Source of the DNA: Streptomyces sp. TP-A0356
GTDB taxonomy: Bacteria > Actinomycetota > Actinomycetes > Streptomycetales > Streptomycetaceae
Direction of reading: 5' to 3'
NCBI RefSeq assembly: GCF_001417775.1
Contig: NZ_BBZJ01000023.1
Span: 62,001-126,000, forward strand
Length of the DNA stretch: 64,000 nucleotides
The position numbers were made by a program, and so were the translations under genes. Of this stretch, positions 16,976 through 27,588 are shown piece by piece. Position 1 is the stretch's first letter. Each line of letters begins with the position of its first letter. The notes beneath the pieces are model-generated. The model was not told the DNA's origin. It saw only the letters and a program-made list of their open reading frames with translations, and did not search any database.

Positions 16976-17033
16976 GGCGCTTCTGACGGATCTCCGCCGC
17001 TCCTGCCCCACGGAGATCCGTCAGAAGCGCCCT
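16974..17033. terminator. 23-bp perfect stem terminator
   Basis: Arms at 16974-16996 and 17011-17033 are exact complements, with a 14-nt loop. The left arm begins inside the stop codon of the upstream gene (AGGGCGCTTCTGACGG...). It is unusually long and perfect for a Streptomyces terminator and can act in both directions. Confidence 0.75.
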
Positions 17034-17092
17034 GGCCGCCGAGCCGCCCCGCTCAGCCGCCGTTCCCGCCGCCGAGGGCTTCGCCTCCCCCT

Positions 17093-17133
17093 CGGCACCC
17101 TTCCCCGTAAATCGGCACCCTTGCCCCGTAAAT
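17093..17133. repeat. tandem 20-bp repeat before the ABC transporter operon
   Basis: CGGCACCCTTCCCCGTAAAT (17093-17112) is repeated directly as a 21-bp copy with one inserted G (17113-17133). It lies about 105 bp upstream of the ATPase gene start, in the region expected to hold its promoter. It could be a double binding site for a regulator. Confidence 0.55.
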
Positions 17134-17236
17134 ACGGCTAATGCCCGCGAAGTGCGTGTCGTCTAGGGGGTCCGTCCCCGTCTGGATAGTTTGCGGGACC
17201 TGCGACACGGCGGGGAGCGAGGAGGGCGGGCTGGGC

Positions 17237-17980
<744 letters not shown>

Positions 17981-17995
17981 CCCGGGGGTGCGACC

Positions 17996-18907
17996 ATGAT
18001 CCGTACCGCATGTGTGCGGCTCGCCCTGGCGGTGCTCGCCGTGGTGGCCGCGGCCGCCTGCGGCAAGGAGGGCAGCCCGCCGGTCAAGGGACCGGCCACC
18101 GATCGGCTCCCCGCCTACCGGGTGGCGCAGGGGTTCCGGCTCCCGGCCTCGCCCACCTGGAAGCGGGCCGTCGGACGCGGCTACTTCGTCGTCGGAGTCA
18201 AGGAGGACCAGCCCTACCTCGGCCAGCGGGACCCGGCGACCGGCACCTACTCCGGCTTCGACATCGAGATCGCCAGGATGATGTCGGCCTCGCTCGGCCT
18301 CGCCCCCGGGACCATCCACTTCAGGACCATCGCCTCCGCCAACCGCGAAACCGCCCTGCAGAACGGGCAGATCGACTACTACGTCGGCACCTACACGATC
18401 AACGCCCTGCGCAAGAAGCTCGTCGGCTTCGCCGGGCCGTACTACCTGGCCGGCCAGTCGCTGCTGGTCCGCAGGAACGAGCACGGCATCGACGGCCCAC
18501 AGGACCTGGACGGCAAACGCGTGTGCTCGGCGGCCGGTTCGACCCCGTACCAGCGCGTCCGGAAGGAACACCCGAAGGCGGTCCTCGTCGCGTACGACAC
18601 CTACTCCGTGTGCGTGGACAACCTGCTCACCTACCAGGTCGACGCCGTCACCACCGACGACGCCATCCTCATCGGCTACGCCGCGAAGGCCCCCGAGGAG
18701 CTCAAGGTCGTCGGCAGGCCCTTCTCGAAGGAGCCGTACGGCATCGGTGTCCCGCACGGCGACAACGCCCTCAGACTCGCACTCGACGACGCGCTGGAGG
18801 CCCGCGAGAAGAACGGCGACTGGAAGAAGGCGTACGAGGCGACGCTCGGCCTGTCCGGCGTGCCCGCACCCACCCCGCCCGCGATCGACCGCTACCCGGC
18901 GAGCTGA
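17996..18907 (+). CDS. amino-acid ABC transporter substrate-binding lipoprotein
   Basis: 303 aa. The N-terminus [20 protein letters not shown] followed by AC is a lipoprotein signal with Cys20 as the acylated residue. The rest is a family 3 periplasmic-type receptor: [14 protein letters not shown] (strand and ligand pocket), [15 protein letters not shown] (class 3 signature), [20 protein letters not shown], and [15 protein letters not shown]. It starts 15 bp after the ATPase gene. In S. coelicolor GluB has the same role; orthology is not claimed here. Confidence 0.92.
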   Translation: MIRTACVRLALAVLAVVAAAACGKEGSPPVKGPATDRLPAYRVAQGFRLPASPTWKRAVGRGYFVVGVKEDQPYLGQRDPATGTYSGFDIEIARMMSASLGLAPGTIHFRTIASANRETALQNGQIDYYVGTYTINALRKKLVGFAGPYYLAGQSLLVRRNEHGIDGPQDLDGKRVCSAAGSTPYQRVRKEHPKAVLVAYDTYSVCVDNLLTYQVDAVTTDDAILIGYAAKAPEELKVVGRPFSKEPYGIGVPHGDNALRLALDDALEAREKNGDWKKAYEATLGLSGVPAPTPPAIDRYPAS

Positions 18908-18918
18908 GCGAGGCACTC

Positions 18919-19563
18919 GTGAACGTACTGACAGACAACTTCCCCACCTTCGCCAAGGGCTTCCTCGGCACCGTCCAACTCACCGTCTACGCCTCCGCGC
19001 TGGCCCTCGCGCTCGGCTTCGTGATGGCCTCGTTCCGGGTCGCGCCCGTGCGGTCCCTACGGGCCTTCGGCACCGCGTGGGTGACGGTCCTGCGCAACAC
19101 CCCGCTCACCCTGCTCTTCTTCGCGGTACTGCTCGGACTGCCGCGGTTCGGGATCGTGCTGCCCTTCATGGTCTTCGCCGTGCTGGCGCTCGGCTGCTAC
19201 ACCTCTGCGTTCATCTGCGAGGCGCTGCGCTCCGGCATCAACACCGTGCCCACCGGCCAGGGCGAGGCGGCCCGCAGCCTCGGCATGACCTTCGGGCAGA
19301 CCCTGTCGCAGGTCGTGCTGCCGCAGGCCTTCCGCTCGGTCATCGCGCCGGTCGGATCGATCCTGATCGCACTCACCAAGAACTCGGCGATCGCCGGCGC
19401 GTTCAGCGTGACCGAACTGCTCGGCACGTACCGGATCATGAGCGAACTGGGCTACAACATCATCTTGACGTTCGTCTGGATCGCCGTCGGCTATCTGATC
19501 GTCACCGGTGCCATCAGCGCGGTCTTCAACCTCCTGGAACGCCGGTGGGGAGCCGCCCGATGA
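18919..19563 (+). CDS. amino-acid ABC transporter permease
   Basis: 214 aa from GTG 18919 (GAGCGAGG upstream). About five transmembrane helices; HisM/GlnP-type permease. The EAA-loop reads EALRSGINTVPTGQGEAARS and contacts the ATPase. The upstream segment FLGTVQLTVYASALALALGF is the conserved first helix. The 3' end overlaps the next permease gene by ATGA (19560-19563), so the two are translationally coupled and likely form a heterodimeric channel. Confidence 0.92.
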   Translation: MNVLTDNFPTFAKGFLGTVQLTVYASALALALGFVMASFRVAPVRSLRAFGTAWVTVLRNTPLTLLFFAVLLGLPRFGIVLPFMVFAVLALGCYTSAFICEALRSGINTVPTGQGEAARSLGMTFGQTLSQVVLPQAFRSVIAPVGSILIALTKNSAIAGAFSVTELLGTYRIMSELGYNIILTFVWIAVGYLIVTGAISAVFNLLERRWGAAR

Positions 19564-20447
19564 CCGCCAGAACCGCCGCCACCACCGCCCTCTACGACAT
19601 CCCGGGGCCCAAGGCCCGGCAGCGGCACCGCGCCTACAGCGCCGTGTCCACCGCCGCCCTGCTCGCCCTGGTCGCCTGGGTGGTGTATCTCCTGCTCCGC
19701 ACGGGCCAGTTCACGTACACGAAGTGGATGCCCTTCGAGTACAAGGGGATCCAGGAACTGCTGCTGCGGGGGCTCGGCAACACGCTCAAGGCCTTCGCCA
19801 TGGCGGCGGTGCTCTCGCTGGCACTGGGCGGGCTCCTCGCCACCGGACGGCTCTCCGAACACGCGCCGGTGCGCCTGCTGTCGACACTCGTCGTGGAGTT
19901 CTTCCGCGCCATGCCCCTGCTGGTGATGATCTTCTTCATCTTCGTGGCGCTGAAGGTGCAGCCCCTGCCCGCGCTGGTCGCGGGACTCACGCTCTACAAC
20001 GGCTCGGTGCTCGCCGAGGTCTTCCGCGCGGGTGTCAACTCCGTGGACCGGGGCCAGAAGGAGGCCGCGTACGCACTCGGCATGCGCAAGACACAGGCCA
20101 TGTCGTACGTCCTCGTGCCACAGGCCGTGCGGGCCATGCTGCCCGCCATCATCAGCCAGCTGGTGGTGGCCCTGAAGGACACCTCGCTCGGGTATCTGAT
20201 CACCTATGAGGAGTTCCTCCACGCGGGGAAGCTCATCGCGTCCAACCTCGACTACGATTTGCCGTTCATCCCCGTGGTGATGGTGATCTCGCCTCTCTAC
20301 ATCGGGATGTGCATGCTGCTGTCCTGGTGCGCCCGGCGGGCGTCCCGGTGGGAGCAGCGCAGTCCCAAGACCCGGGCCGTGGACGTCGCGGCCGAGCCGG
20401 GGACACTGCTGCCGGGTGGGGGTCCCCCCACGGCCCCGAGACCGTAG
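19560..20447 (+). CDS. amino-acid ABC transporter permease (second subunit)
   Basis: 295 aa from ATG 19560, overlapping the previous stop. It has an extra N-terminal helix compared with its partner (SAVSTAALLALVAWVVYLLL). It then has the HisM-type core (GLGNTLKAFAMAAVLSLALG) and EAA loop (EVFRAGVNSVDRGQKEAAYA). The last 15 residues (GTLLPGGGPPTAPRP) are coded by a GC-rich hairpin that looks like a terminator, so the C-terminus may have been extended by this repeat. Confidence 0.9.
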   Translation: MTARTAATTALYDIPGPKARQRHRAYSAVSTAALLALVAWVVYLLLRTGQFTYTKWMPFEYKGIQELLLRGLGNTLKAFAMAAVLSLALGGLLATGRLSEHAPVRLLSTLVVEFFRAMPLLVMIFFIFVALKVQPLPALVAGLTLYNGSVLAEVFRAGVNSVDRGQKEAAYALGMRKTQAMSYVLVPQAVRAMLPAIISQLVVALKDTSLGYLITYEEFLHAGKLIASNLDYDLPFIPVVMVISPLYIGMCMLLSWCARRASRWEQRSPKTRAVDVAAEPGTLLPGGGPPTAPRP

Positions 20448-20452
20448 GGGGA
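20423..20452. terminator. hairpin over the stop codon of the transporter operon
   Basis: TCCCCC (20423-20428) pairs with 20447-20452, and ACGG (20430-20433) with CCGT (20442-20445), around one mismatch. The stop TAG (20445-20447) lies inside the right arm. Similar G/C-run hairpins end many Streptomyces operons. Confidence 0.55.
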
Positions 20453-20499
20453 GGGGAGCAGCAGTCACAGGGCCAGGCCCGGCCGGCGGCAGCCGGAGA

Positions 20500-22065
20500 T
20501 CACTGCTCGCGCAGCGGAACGGAGACGTAGGACGGATCGTCCGCGGGCGAGGAGAAGGTCAGCTGCGCGCCGGGCGGGTTGTGCTCCATGTAGAGCGGGT
20601 CGACCGTGTCGACGACCAGGGCCAGCCGGTGCCCGGCCGGGACGTCGTAGGCCGTGGAGAACAGATCCAGGTCGACGCCGAACGGCTTGCCGGGTGTGCG
20701 GCCGTACCAGGTGTACGGCGCGGTGCTGACCAGCTTGCCGACGCCGAGCGGGCCCACGTCGTACAGATAGGCGACGAGGGTGCCGTTCTCCTTGGTGCCG
20801 GTGACGGTGGTGTGCAGCTTCGCCGTGCCGCGGATGTGCTGGGCGGCGGCGTACTTCTCCGACTGCCAGACGGCGGCCCAGCGGCGGGGGAGCAGGGGGA
20901 TCCACGCCATCGGAGGGATGTGCGCCACCTGGTCGAGGATGCTGGAGAGGAAGACGATCCCGCCGTCCGCGCCCGAGTCGACGTTCGCGTGGATCGTGGT
21001 GGTGCCCGCGAGGTCTATCTTCCTGCTGGTCGCGGCCACCGACTTCCAGTCCGGATAGCCCTCGTAGCCGCCCCCGGTGCGGGACTTGAGCTGGACCGGC
21101 TGCTCCCTGTCGATGCCGTTGTCCTGGCCCCTGAGGTAGTGGTCGAGCCACCGCTCGGTGCTGGTCCACACGTCGTTGGGCAGCCCGAACAGCCCGGGGA
21201 TCTCAGGCGTGGCGTGGTCGCCCGGACGCAGCTCCAGTCTCTTCGGGCCCGTCAGCTTCTCGTAGAAGTCGGTGTACGAGTTGACCGGGAAGACCGTGTC
21301 GCCCCAGGCGTTGGCGAGCATGATCGCCGCGCCGTTCCTGTTGATCTGGCCGAGGTAGGTCTCGGCGGACCGCTTCTTCCCCCAGGCGATGAGGTCCTGC
21401 TCCTTGGCCAGGTTGCCGGCGTAGAAGTCGTTGAACACCTGCCGGGTCTCGGGGCTTTCGCGGCCGGTGAGCGTCGCCGCGCCGTCGAGCACGGCGGCCG
21501 CCTCGACGTGCTGGGTGCGGCCGGAGTAGATGGAGCCGGTGAGGTCCGTCCAGCCGCTCAGCGAGGCGACCGCCTTGATCCGCTTGTCGTGCGCGGCGGC
21601 GAGCAGACTGATGCCGGCGCCGTAGGAGACACCCGCCATGCCGATGTGCCGTGCGTCGGCGGGGGTGTTGGCGAGTGCCCAGTCGATGACCTTGGACGCG
21701 TCGGCTATGTCGGGCGGCCCCGCCACTTCTATCCGGCCGCCGGACTGCCAGAAGCCCCGTACGTTGTAGGTGACCACGACATAGCCGGAGTCCGCGAGCC
21801 TCTGGGCCTGGACGAGGTACTCGACCTGCGGCAGGCCCCAGCTCGTGGGAAGCACGACGAGCGGGTAGCGCTGTGCGGCGCCCGCGCCCCGGGGCGTGAC
21901 GACGTTCGCCTTGAGGACCGTGCCGCCGTCGCCGGTGATGTCGACGAACCGGACGGCGTTCGCGGCCTGGGCGGTGGGGGCGAGTCCGAGGGCGCTGCCG
22001 GCGATCAGCGTCGCCGAAACGGCACCCACGGCGGTCGTACGCAGGGCCTTGCGGTGGTGTCCCAC
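20500..22065 (-). CDS. secreted S15/CocE-type alpha/beta-hydrolase
   Basis: 521 aa from GTG 22065 (GTGAGGAGTG upstream). N-terminal signal peptide: basic HHRKALR, hydrophobic VGAVSATLIAGSALGL, cleavage near APTAQAAN. Catalytic domain of the CocE/X-Pro dipeptidyl-peptidase (peptidase S15) type: Ser in GVSYGAG, Asp in NAWGDTVFP, His in PGDHATPE. A C-terminal jelly-roll (from ~residue 350) ends in the family's DVPAGHRLALVVDT and DPSYVSVPL. It could be a secreted peptidase or esterase; the substrate cannot be read. It has its own promoter with repeated GTAAC motifs. Confidence 0.88.
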   Translation of the reverse strand: MGHHRKALRTTAVGAVSATLIAGSALGLAPTAQAANAVRFVDITGDGGTVLKANVVTPRGAGAAQRYPLVVLPTSWGLPQVEYLVQAQRLADSGYVVVTYNVRGFWQSGGRIEVAGPPDIADASKVIDWALANTPADARHIGMAGVSYGAGISLLAAAHDKRIKAVASLSGWTDLTGSIYSGRTQHVEAAAVLDGAATLTGRESPETRQVFNDFYAGNLAKEQDLIAWGKKRSAETYLGQINRNGAAIMLANAWGDTVFPVNSYTDFYEKLTGPKRLELRPGDHATPEIPGLFGLPNDVWTSTERWLDHYLRGQDNGIDREQPVQLKSRTGGGYEGYPDWKSVAATSRKIDLAGTTTIHANVDSGADGGIVFLSSILDQVAHIPPMAWIPLLPRRWAAVWQSEKYAAAQHIRGTAKLHTTVTGTKENGTLVAYLYDVGPLGVGKLVSTAPYTWYGRTPGKPFGVDLDLFSTAYDVPAGHRLALVVDTVDPLYMEHNPPGAQLTFSSPADDPSYVSVPLREQ

Positions 22066-22101
22066 GGGTCACTCCTCACATGATCAGTGCAAAGTGACCC
22101 G

Positions 22102-22147
22102 ACAGTAACCTCAGGTCCCTACCAGATGTAACCCAGCGGTAAGTTAC
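22102..22147 (-). promoter_or_regulatory. promoter with GTAAC repeats before the secreted hydrolase
   Basis: Read on the - strand: TTACAT (22131-22126), 18-bp spacer, TACTGT (22107-22102), about 37 bp before the start codon. GTAAC occurs at 22105-22109 and 22128-22132, and inverted at 22143-22147. The last two form an inverted pair 10 bp apart over the -35 element, which fits an operator. Confidence 0.4.
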
Positions 22148-22180
22148 GTGGGAGTAAAGGTTCCTGACGGATGGTGAGAG

Positions 22181-22936
22181 TCAGGAAGCCCGGTGGGAGT
22201 TGCGGGGGGCCGCCGTCGGGGCGGGAGCCTGTGCGGCCCGTGTGACGTCTCCCACCAGTTCCACCACGTCCGGGCCGTACGCCCCTGAGTTGACGACCTT
22301 CAGCAGCAGGACGAAGGAGCCGTTGCCGTACTTGCGCGCCAAGCGGTCGTGGTGGCGCGCGAGATAGCGGGTCGCCGCCTGGTTGGTGATCGCGCGTTGG
22401 CCGCAGAAGAGGAAGACGGGCCGGGCGCCGTTGCCCAGGTCCGCCGTGAGCCGGGCGAGGATCACGTACTCGGCACTGCCGGACTCCAGCCGGTACAGCT
22501 CGCCGCCGATGCGGAACGCCCCGCGTTCCGGGCCGGGTTCGGGGTCGGTGTTCACCTGTATACCGGGCAGGAGTGAGTGAAGGTGTGCCGCCATCCGGCG
22601 GTTGGAGGAGGGCCCTCCCACACAGAACTCCGTGCGCTCCCCGAAGCCCTGTTGGGCCGCGTCGTGCGCAACGACCTGGGCGTTCGCCCCGCAGTCCTTG
22701 ATGAGCGCGGCGAGTTCCAGCAGCGCGAACACGTCGTGTCGCATCACCGTCAGCTCGGGACCGCCCGCCTCGCGGTTGACCACCAGCAGCGACTCGGAGT
22801 TGTCGGGCAGCCCGAAGAACGCCTGCCTACGGCGGAGTTTCCGCTTCCACAGATACGTACGGGCGAGCCAGCCGAGCGCGGCACTGATGCCGGCCGCGAT
22901 CACCCCGAGGGCGATGTTGCGCACGTCGTCGTTCAT
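22181..22936 (-). CDS. membrane-anchored hypothetical protein
   Basis: 251 aa from ATG 22936; the frame is open to 23137, but the upstream part is proline/arginine filler. Residues ~7-25 (ALGVIAAGISAALGWLARTY) form an N-terminal membrane anchor followed by basic LWKRKLRRRQ. The soluble part is alpha/beta: ESLLVVNREAGGPELTVMRH, CGANAQVVAHDAAQ, and EYVILARLTADLGNGARPVF then LFCGQRAITNQAATRYLARH. This conserved Streptomyces family has a Rossmann-like look but no known function. It is divergent from the gamma-glutamyltransferase gene. Confidence 0.7.
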   Translation of the reverse strand: MNDDVRNIALGVIAAGISAALGWLARTYLWKRKLRRRQAFFGLPDNSESLLVVNREAGGPELTVMRHDVFALLELAALIKDCGANAQVVAHDAAQQGFGERTEFCVGGPSSNRRMAAHLHSLLPGIQVNTDPEPGPERGAFRIGGELYRLESGSAEYVILARLTADLGNGARPVFLFCGQRAITNQAATRYLARHHDRLARKYGNGSFVLLLKVVNSGAYGPDVVELVGDVTRAAQAPAPTAAPRNSHRAS

Positions 22937-22981
22937 GGGCGCGCATGGTAGCGGGCCGAGGCGGAGCGGTGTTCGATGGGA

Positions 22982-23011
22982 CTGACGGGACCATGGCAAT
23001 GCGGTTACGCT
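22982..23011 (+). promoter_or_regulatory. probable vegetative promoter of ggt
   Basis: CTGACG (22982-22987), 18-bp spacer, TACGCT (23006-23011), about 30 bp before the ggt ATG, which has GGAGG at the right distance. Confidence 0.45.
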
Positions 23012-23040
23012 GCGCTGACGGTTGTCGACTGGAGGTACGA

Positions 23041-24837
23041 ATGCGTCGCCCTGTCGCGCGGAATCTTGCGGTGTTGGCGGTCTCGGCCGCCGTGGTGTCG
23101 GTGGGAGCGGCGGCACCGCCGTCGTCCGCTCCGGCACGGGAGAAGGTGCCCGTGGCCGTCGGCTACGGGGGAGCCGTCGCGAGCGTCGACGCGGACGCCT
23201 CCGCCGCCGGTATCGAAGTCCTCAGGAAGGGCGGCAACGCGGTGGACGCGGCCGTCGCCACGGCAGCCGCGCTCGGTGTCACCGAGCCCTACTCCGCGGG
23301 CATCGGCGGAGGCGGCTACTTCGTCTACTACGACGCCAAGTCCCGCACGGTGCACACGATCGACGGCCGCGAGACCGCCCCGCTGTCCGCGGACTCCCAC
23401 CTCTTCGAGGAGAACGGCAAGGCGCTCGCCTTCGCCGACGCCGTCAGCAGCGGGCTGAGCGTCGGCACCCCGGGCACGCCCGCCACCTGGCAGAAGGCGT
23501 TGGACGAGTGGGGCACCGAGCGGCTCCGCACGGTCCTGAGGCCGGCCGAACGGATCGCGCGCAACGGGTTCACCGTCGACGACACCTTCCGCTCGCAGAC
23601 CGCATCCAACGAGACCCGCTTCCGGTACTTCCCGGACACGGCCAGGCTGTTCCTGCCGAACGGCGCGCTCCCCGTCGTCGGCTCCACCTTCAAGAACCCC
23701 GACCTCGCCCGCACCTACGAGGAGCTGGGCCGCAACGGCGTCGACGCGATCTACCACGGTGACCTCGGCCAGGACATCGCCGCCACCGTGAACAAGCCGC
23801 CGGTGGACCCCGCGTCCGGCTGGAACGCCCGCCCGGGCAAGCTGTCCGCCAAGGACCTCGCGGCGTACCGGACGAAGCTCCAGGCGCCGACGAAGACGTC
23901 CTACCGCGGTCTGGACGTCTACTCCATCGCGCCCTCCTCCTCCGGCGGCACCACGGTCGGCGAGGCGCTCAACATCCTGGAGCGGACCGACCTCTCCAAG
24001 GCGAGCGAGGTCCAGTACCTGCACCACTTCATCGAGGCGAGCCGCGTCGCGTTCGCGGACCGCGGCCGCTGGGTCGGCGACCCCGCCTTCGAGGACGTGC
24101 CGACCAAGGACCTGCTGTCGCAGAAGTACGCCGACTCCCGCGCGTGCCTGATCAAGGACAACGCGGTGCTCACCAGCCCGCTCGCGCCCGGTGACCCGCG
24201 CCACCCTGCGGCCTGCGCCGACCGGGGCACGGCGGCTCCGACGACGTACGAGGGCGAGAACACCACGCACCTCACGGTCGCCGACAAGTGGGGCAACGTC
24301 GTCTCCTACACACTCACCATCGAGCAGACCGGCGGCAGCGGTATCACCGTCCCGGGCCGGGGCTTCCTCCTCAACAACGAGCTGACGGACTTCTCCTTCA
24401 CGCCCGCCAACCCGGCCGTCCACGACCCGAACCTGCCCGGCCCGGGCAAGCGTCCGCGCTCCTCGATCTCCCCGACGATCGTGCTCGACAAGCAGGGCAG
24501 GCCGGTCGTCGCGCTCGGTTCGCCCGGCGGAGCCACCATCATCACGACCGTGCTGGGGACCCTGACCGGGTTCCTCGACCGGCACCTGCCGCTCGTCGAC
24601 GCGATCGCCGCGCCGCGCGCCAGCCAGCGCAACGCCGCACAGACGGAGCTCGAACCCGGCCTCTACAACAGCGATCTGCGGACACAGCTGGAGGCGATCG
24701 GCCACTCCTTCAAGTTGAACCCGGAGATCGGCGCGGCCACCGGTGTGCAGCGGCTGCCGGACGGCAGGTGGCTGGCCGCGGCGGAGAAGGTGCGGCGCGG
24801 CGGCGGGTCCGCCATGGTGGTGGACCCGACGCCGTGA
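23041..24837 (+). CDS. ggt: gamma-glutamyltransferase, secreted
   Basis: 598 aa from ATG 23041 (TGGAGG upstream). The signal peptide is MRRPVARNLAVLAVSAAVVS plus VGAAAPPSSAPA. Normal GGT layout: large subunit with GGNAVDAAVATAAALGVTEP and SAGIGGGGYFVYYD, and the autocleavage site ENTTHLTVADKWGNVVSYT with nucleophile Thr409. The small subunit has the oxyanion/substrate segments GRGFLLNNELTDFSF and RPRSSISPTIV, and GSPGGATIITTV. The enzyme hydrolyses or transfers the gamma-glutamyl group of glutathione-like peptides or glutamine outside the cell. A second, cytosolic family member lies at 43153. Confidence 0.94.
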   Translation: MRRPVARNLAVLAVSAAVVSVGAAAPPSSAPAREKVPVAVGYGGAVASVDADASAAGIEVLRKGGNAVDAAVATAAALGVTEPYSAGIGGGGYFVYYDAKSRTVHTIDGRETAPLSADSHLFEENGKALAFADAVSSGLSVGTPGTPATWQKALDEWGTERLRTVLRPAERIARNGFTVDDTFRSQTASNETRFRYFPDTARLFLPNGALPVVGSTFKNPDLARTYEELGRNGVDAIYHGDLGQDIAATVNKPPVDPASGWNARPGKLSAKDLAAYRTKLQAPTKTSYRGLDVYSIAPSSSGGTTVGEALNILERTDLSKASEVQYLHHFIEASRVAFADRGRWVGDPAFEDVPTKDLLSQKYADSRACLIKDNAVLTSPLAPGDPRHPAACADRGTAAPTTYEGENTTHLTVADKWGNVVSYTLTIEQTGGSGITVPGRGFLLNNELTDFSFTPANPAVHDPNLPGPGKRPRSSISPTIVLDKQGRPVVALGSPGGATIITTVLGTLTGFLDRHLPLVDAIAAPRASQRNAAQTELEPGLYNSDLRTQLEAIGHSFKLNPEIGAATGVQRLPDGRWLAAAEKVRRGGGSAMVVDPTP

Positions 24838-24852
24838 CCGCCGGCAGGCGGC

Positions 24853-27588
24853 CTACTCGGGAGGGGACTCCTGGTCCCCTTCGGGGCGGGCCGTCTCGCC
24901 GCCCTGCACCGCGGGGGGTTCGGTCTCTCCGCCCGGCCGAGTGGGGGGTGCGACGTCCCTGGTGGCGGCGTCCGCGCCCGGCTCCGGGGGAGCCCAGGCC
25001 TCAGCCCTCTGCTCCGCCGGAGGGGCGGCCGCCCCGGCCGCCGCCTTCGGAGCGGGCGGCTGGGTGCGGTAGACGAGCTGCCCGTCCTCCGCGTCCACCA
25101 CGACCCGGCCGCCAGGCTCGATCTCGCCGTCCAGGAGCAGCCGGGAGAGCCGGTTCTCGACCTCCCGCTGGATGGTGCGGCGCAGCGGCCGGGCACCGTA
25201 CTCCGGCTGGAAGCCGCGCTGCGCCAGCCAATCGACGGCCCGCTCGGTGAACTCGATGTCGATGTCCTGGGCGTGCAGCCGACGCCGTGTCTTGTCGAGC
25301 ATCAGGTCGGTGATGCGCCGCAGTTGTTCGGACGTCAGCTGCCGGAAGATCACGATCTCGTCGATGCGGTTGAGGAACTCGGGCCGGAAGTGCTCGCGCA
25401 GCGGACGCAGGATCTGCTCGCGCCGCGCCTCCTCGTCCGCCTCGGGGCCGCCCGCCCCGAACCCGATGCCGGCGCCGCGCCGGGTGATCGCCTCGGAGCC
25501 GAGGTTGCTGGTCATCACGATGACCGTGTTGGTGAAGTCCACCGTGCGGCCCTGGGCGTCGGTGAGCCGGCCGTCGTCGAGGACCTGCAGCAGGATGTTG
25601 AAGACGTCCGGGTGCGCCTTCTCGATCTCGTCGAGCAGCAGCAGCGAGTACGGATGCCGCCGTACGACCTCGGTGAGCTGCCCGGCCTCCTCGTGGCCGA
25701 CGTATCCGGGCGGGGCGCCCACCAGGCGGCTGACGGTGTGCCGCTCCTGGTACTCGCTCATGTCGAGGCGGACCATGCGTTCCTCGCTGCCGAACAGCGC
25801 CTCCGCCAGCGCGCGGGCCAGCTCCGTCTTGCCGACGCCGGTCGGACCGAGGAAGAGGAAGCTGCCGATCGGACGGTCGGGGCTGGACAGTCCGGCGCGT
25901 GAGCGCAGCACCGCGTCGGCGACCGCGCGGACCGCCTCGTCCTGCCCGATGACCCGCTGGTGCAGATGCTCCTCCAGGGCGAGCAACCGTTGCTTCTCCT
26001 CCTCGGTGAGCCGGCTCACCGGGATGCCGGTCAGCCGGGAGACGACCTCGGCGATGGCCTCGGCGGTGACCTCCAGATGCTGCCCCTCGTCGGCCTCGGT
26101 CTCGCCGGAGGCCTCTTCGATCTTCTGCTTCAGCTCACCGATACGGTCGCGCAACTGCGTTGCCTGCTCGTACTGCTCGTCGGCCACCGCCTGGTCCTTG
26201 TCCCGGGTCAGCTGCTCGACCTCGCGCTCCATGGCCCGTACGTCCGTGCCCTTCGTCCGGGCGCGCAGCCGCACCCGGGCGCCGGCCTGGTCGATCAGGT
26301 CGATCGCCTTGTCGGGCAGATGGCGGTCGGTGAGGTAGCGGTCGGACAACTCCACCGCCGCGATCAGTGCCTCGTCGGTGTAGCGGACCTGGTGGTGGGC
26401 CTCGTAGCGGTCGCGCAGCCCGCGCAGGATCTCGATGGCGTCCGCGACGGTCGGCTCGGGTACCAGGATGGGCTGGAAGCGCCGGGCCAGCGCCGTGTCC
26501 TTCTCGATGCGGCGGTACTCCCCGAGCGTGGTGGCGCCCACGATGTGCAGTTCGCCGCGGGCCAGGGCGGGCTTGAGGATGTTGCCCGCGTCCATGGAAC
26601 CGCCCTCCGTGCCGCCGCCCCCGGCACCCACGACGGTGTGCAGCTCGTCGATGAAGACGATCAGCTCGTCCGAGTGTGCGCGGATCTCGCCCACGATGTT
26701 GTTGAGCCGCTCCTCGAAGTCGCCCCGGTAGCGGGTGCCGGCGACCACACCGGTCAGATCCAGGGCGACGACCCGGCGGCCGAGGAGGATGTCGGGCACG
26801 TCGCCGTCGGCGATGCGCTGGGCGAGCCCCTCGACGATGGCGGTCTTGCCGACGCCCGCCTCGCCGATGAGGACCGGATTGTTCTTGCCGCGGCGCGAGA
26901 GCACCTCGATGGTCTGCTCGATCTCGTCGTCCCGTCCGATCACCGGGTCGATACGGCCCTGACGCGCGAGGTCGGTGATATCGCGGCTGTACTTGTCCAG
27001 GGTGGGGGTCCTGGTGGCACGCGGTCGTTCTGGGCGCGCCTGGGTGGCCTCACCCGCCTCCGGCTGCGGGGCGGCGGGCGCGAAGTGGGCGGAGTGGAGG
27101 ATGTGCCCGGCCGCCGAGTCGGGATTCGCCGCCAGGGCGCTCAGGACGTGCTCGGGGCCGATGTAGCCGGCGCCGCTCGCGCGGGCCAGTTCGTGGGCGT
27201 CCAGCAGGGCGCGTTTGACGGCGGGCGTCAGGGAGAGCGAGGTGGGCGGCGGCGCTTCGCCCGAGGTCTGCCGGGGCGGGCCGGAGCGCTGGTCGATCTC
27301 CGTCGCCAGCGAGTCGGGATCCGCCCCGGCGCGGCTCAGCAGACTCCGGGTCGGTTCGGTGGCGAGCGCGGCGCGCAGCAGGTGCTGGGTGTCGAGATCA
27401 CGGCTGCCGTGCTCGGCGGCGTACTGCGCGGCTCCGACGACCAGCTGCCGGGCCGGCTCGCTCAGCATCCGGCCGAGGTCGATCTGCCGGGGACCGGGAC
27501 GCTGTCCGCCGAAGATTCGTGCGAAGTACTCTGCGAAGGGGTCCGGGCCGTAGCCCTGCGGACCGTTGAACCCGCTGGTCATGGCCAT
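24853..27588 (-). CDS. ClpC-like AAA+ unfoldase
   Basis: 911 aa from ATG 27588; the frame continues to 28275 without coding character. Order: Gly/Pro-rich N-terminus, two Clp_N repeats (~45-170), AAA-1 (Walker A GEAGVGKT 242-249; [13 protein letters not shown]), UVR-like middle ([21 protein letters not shown]), AAA-2 ([14 protein letters not shown] near 577; [15 protein letters not shown]; arginine finger region [12 protein letters not shown]) and D2-small. The loop [10 protein letters not shown] carries an IGF tripeptide as in ClpP-binding unfoldases. The last ~70 residues are a Pro/Ala/Glu tail, not usual in ClpC. It is probably a third, accessory ClpC paralogue. No HspR (HAIR) or CIRCE box was seen upstream. 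Confidence 0.9.
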   Translation of the reverse strand: MAMTSGFNGPQGYGPDPFAEYFARIFGGQRPGPRQIDLGRMLSEPARQLVVGAAQYAAEHGSRDLDTQHLLRAALATEPTRSLLSRAGADPDSLATEIDQRSGPPRQTSGEAPPPTSLSLTPAVKRALLDAHELARASGAGYIGPEHVLSALAANPDSAAGHILHSAHFAPAAPQPEAGEATQARPERPRATRTPTLDKYSRDITDLARQGRIDPVIGRDDEIEQTIEVLSRRGKNNPVLIGEAGVGKTAIVEGLAQRIADGDVPDILLGRRVVALDLTGVVAGTRYRGDFEERLNNIVGEIRAHSDELIVFIDELHTVVGAGGGGTEGGSMDAGNILKPALARGELHIVGATTLGEYRRIEKDTALARRFQPILVPEPTVADAIEILRGLRDRYEAHHQVRYTDEALIAAVELSDRYLTDRHLPDKAIDLIDQAGARVRLRARTKGTDVRAMEREVEQLTRDKDQAVADEQYEQATQLRDRIGELKQKIEEASGETEADEGQHLEVTAEAIAEVVSRLTGIPVSRLTEEEKQRLLALEEHLHQRVIGQDEAVRAVADAVLRSRAGLSSPDRPIGSFLFLGPTGVGKTELARALAEALFGSEERMVRLDMSEYQERHTVSRLVGAPPGYVGHEEAGQLTEVVRRHPYSLLLLDEIEKAHPDVFNILLQVLDDGRLTDAQGRTVDFTNTVIVMTSNLGSEAITRRGAGIGFGAGGPEADEEARREQILRPLREHFRPEFLNRIDEIVIFRQLTSEQLRRITDLMLDKTRRRLHAQDIDIEFTERAVDWLAQRGFQPEYGARPLRRTIQREVENRLSRLLLDGEIEPGGRVVVDAEDGQLVYRTQPPAPKAAAGAAAPPAEQRAEAWAPPEPGADAATRDVAPPTRPGGETEPPAVQGGETARPEGDQESPPE

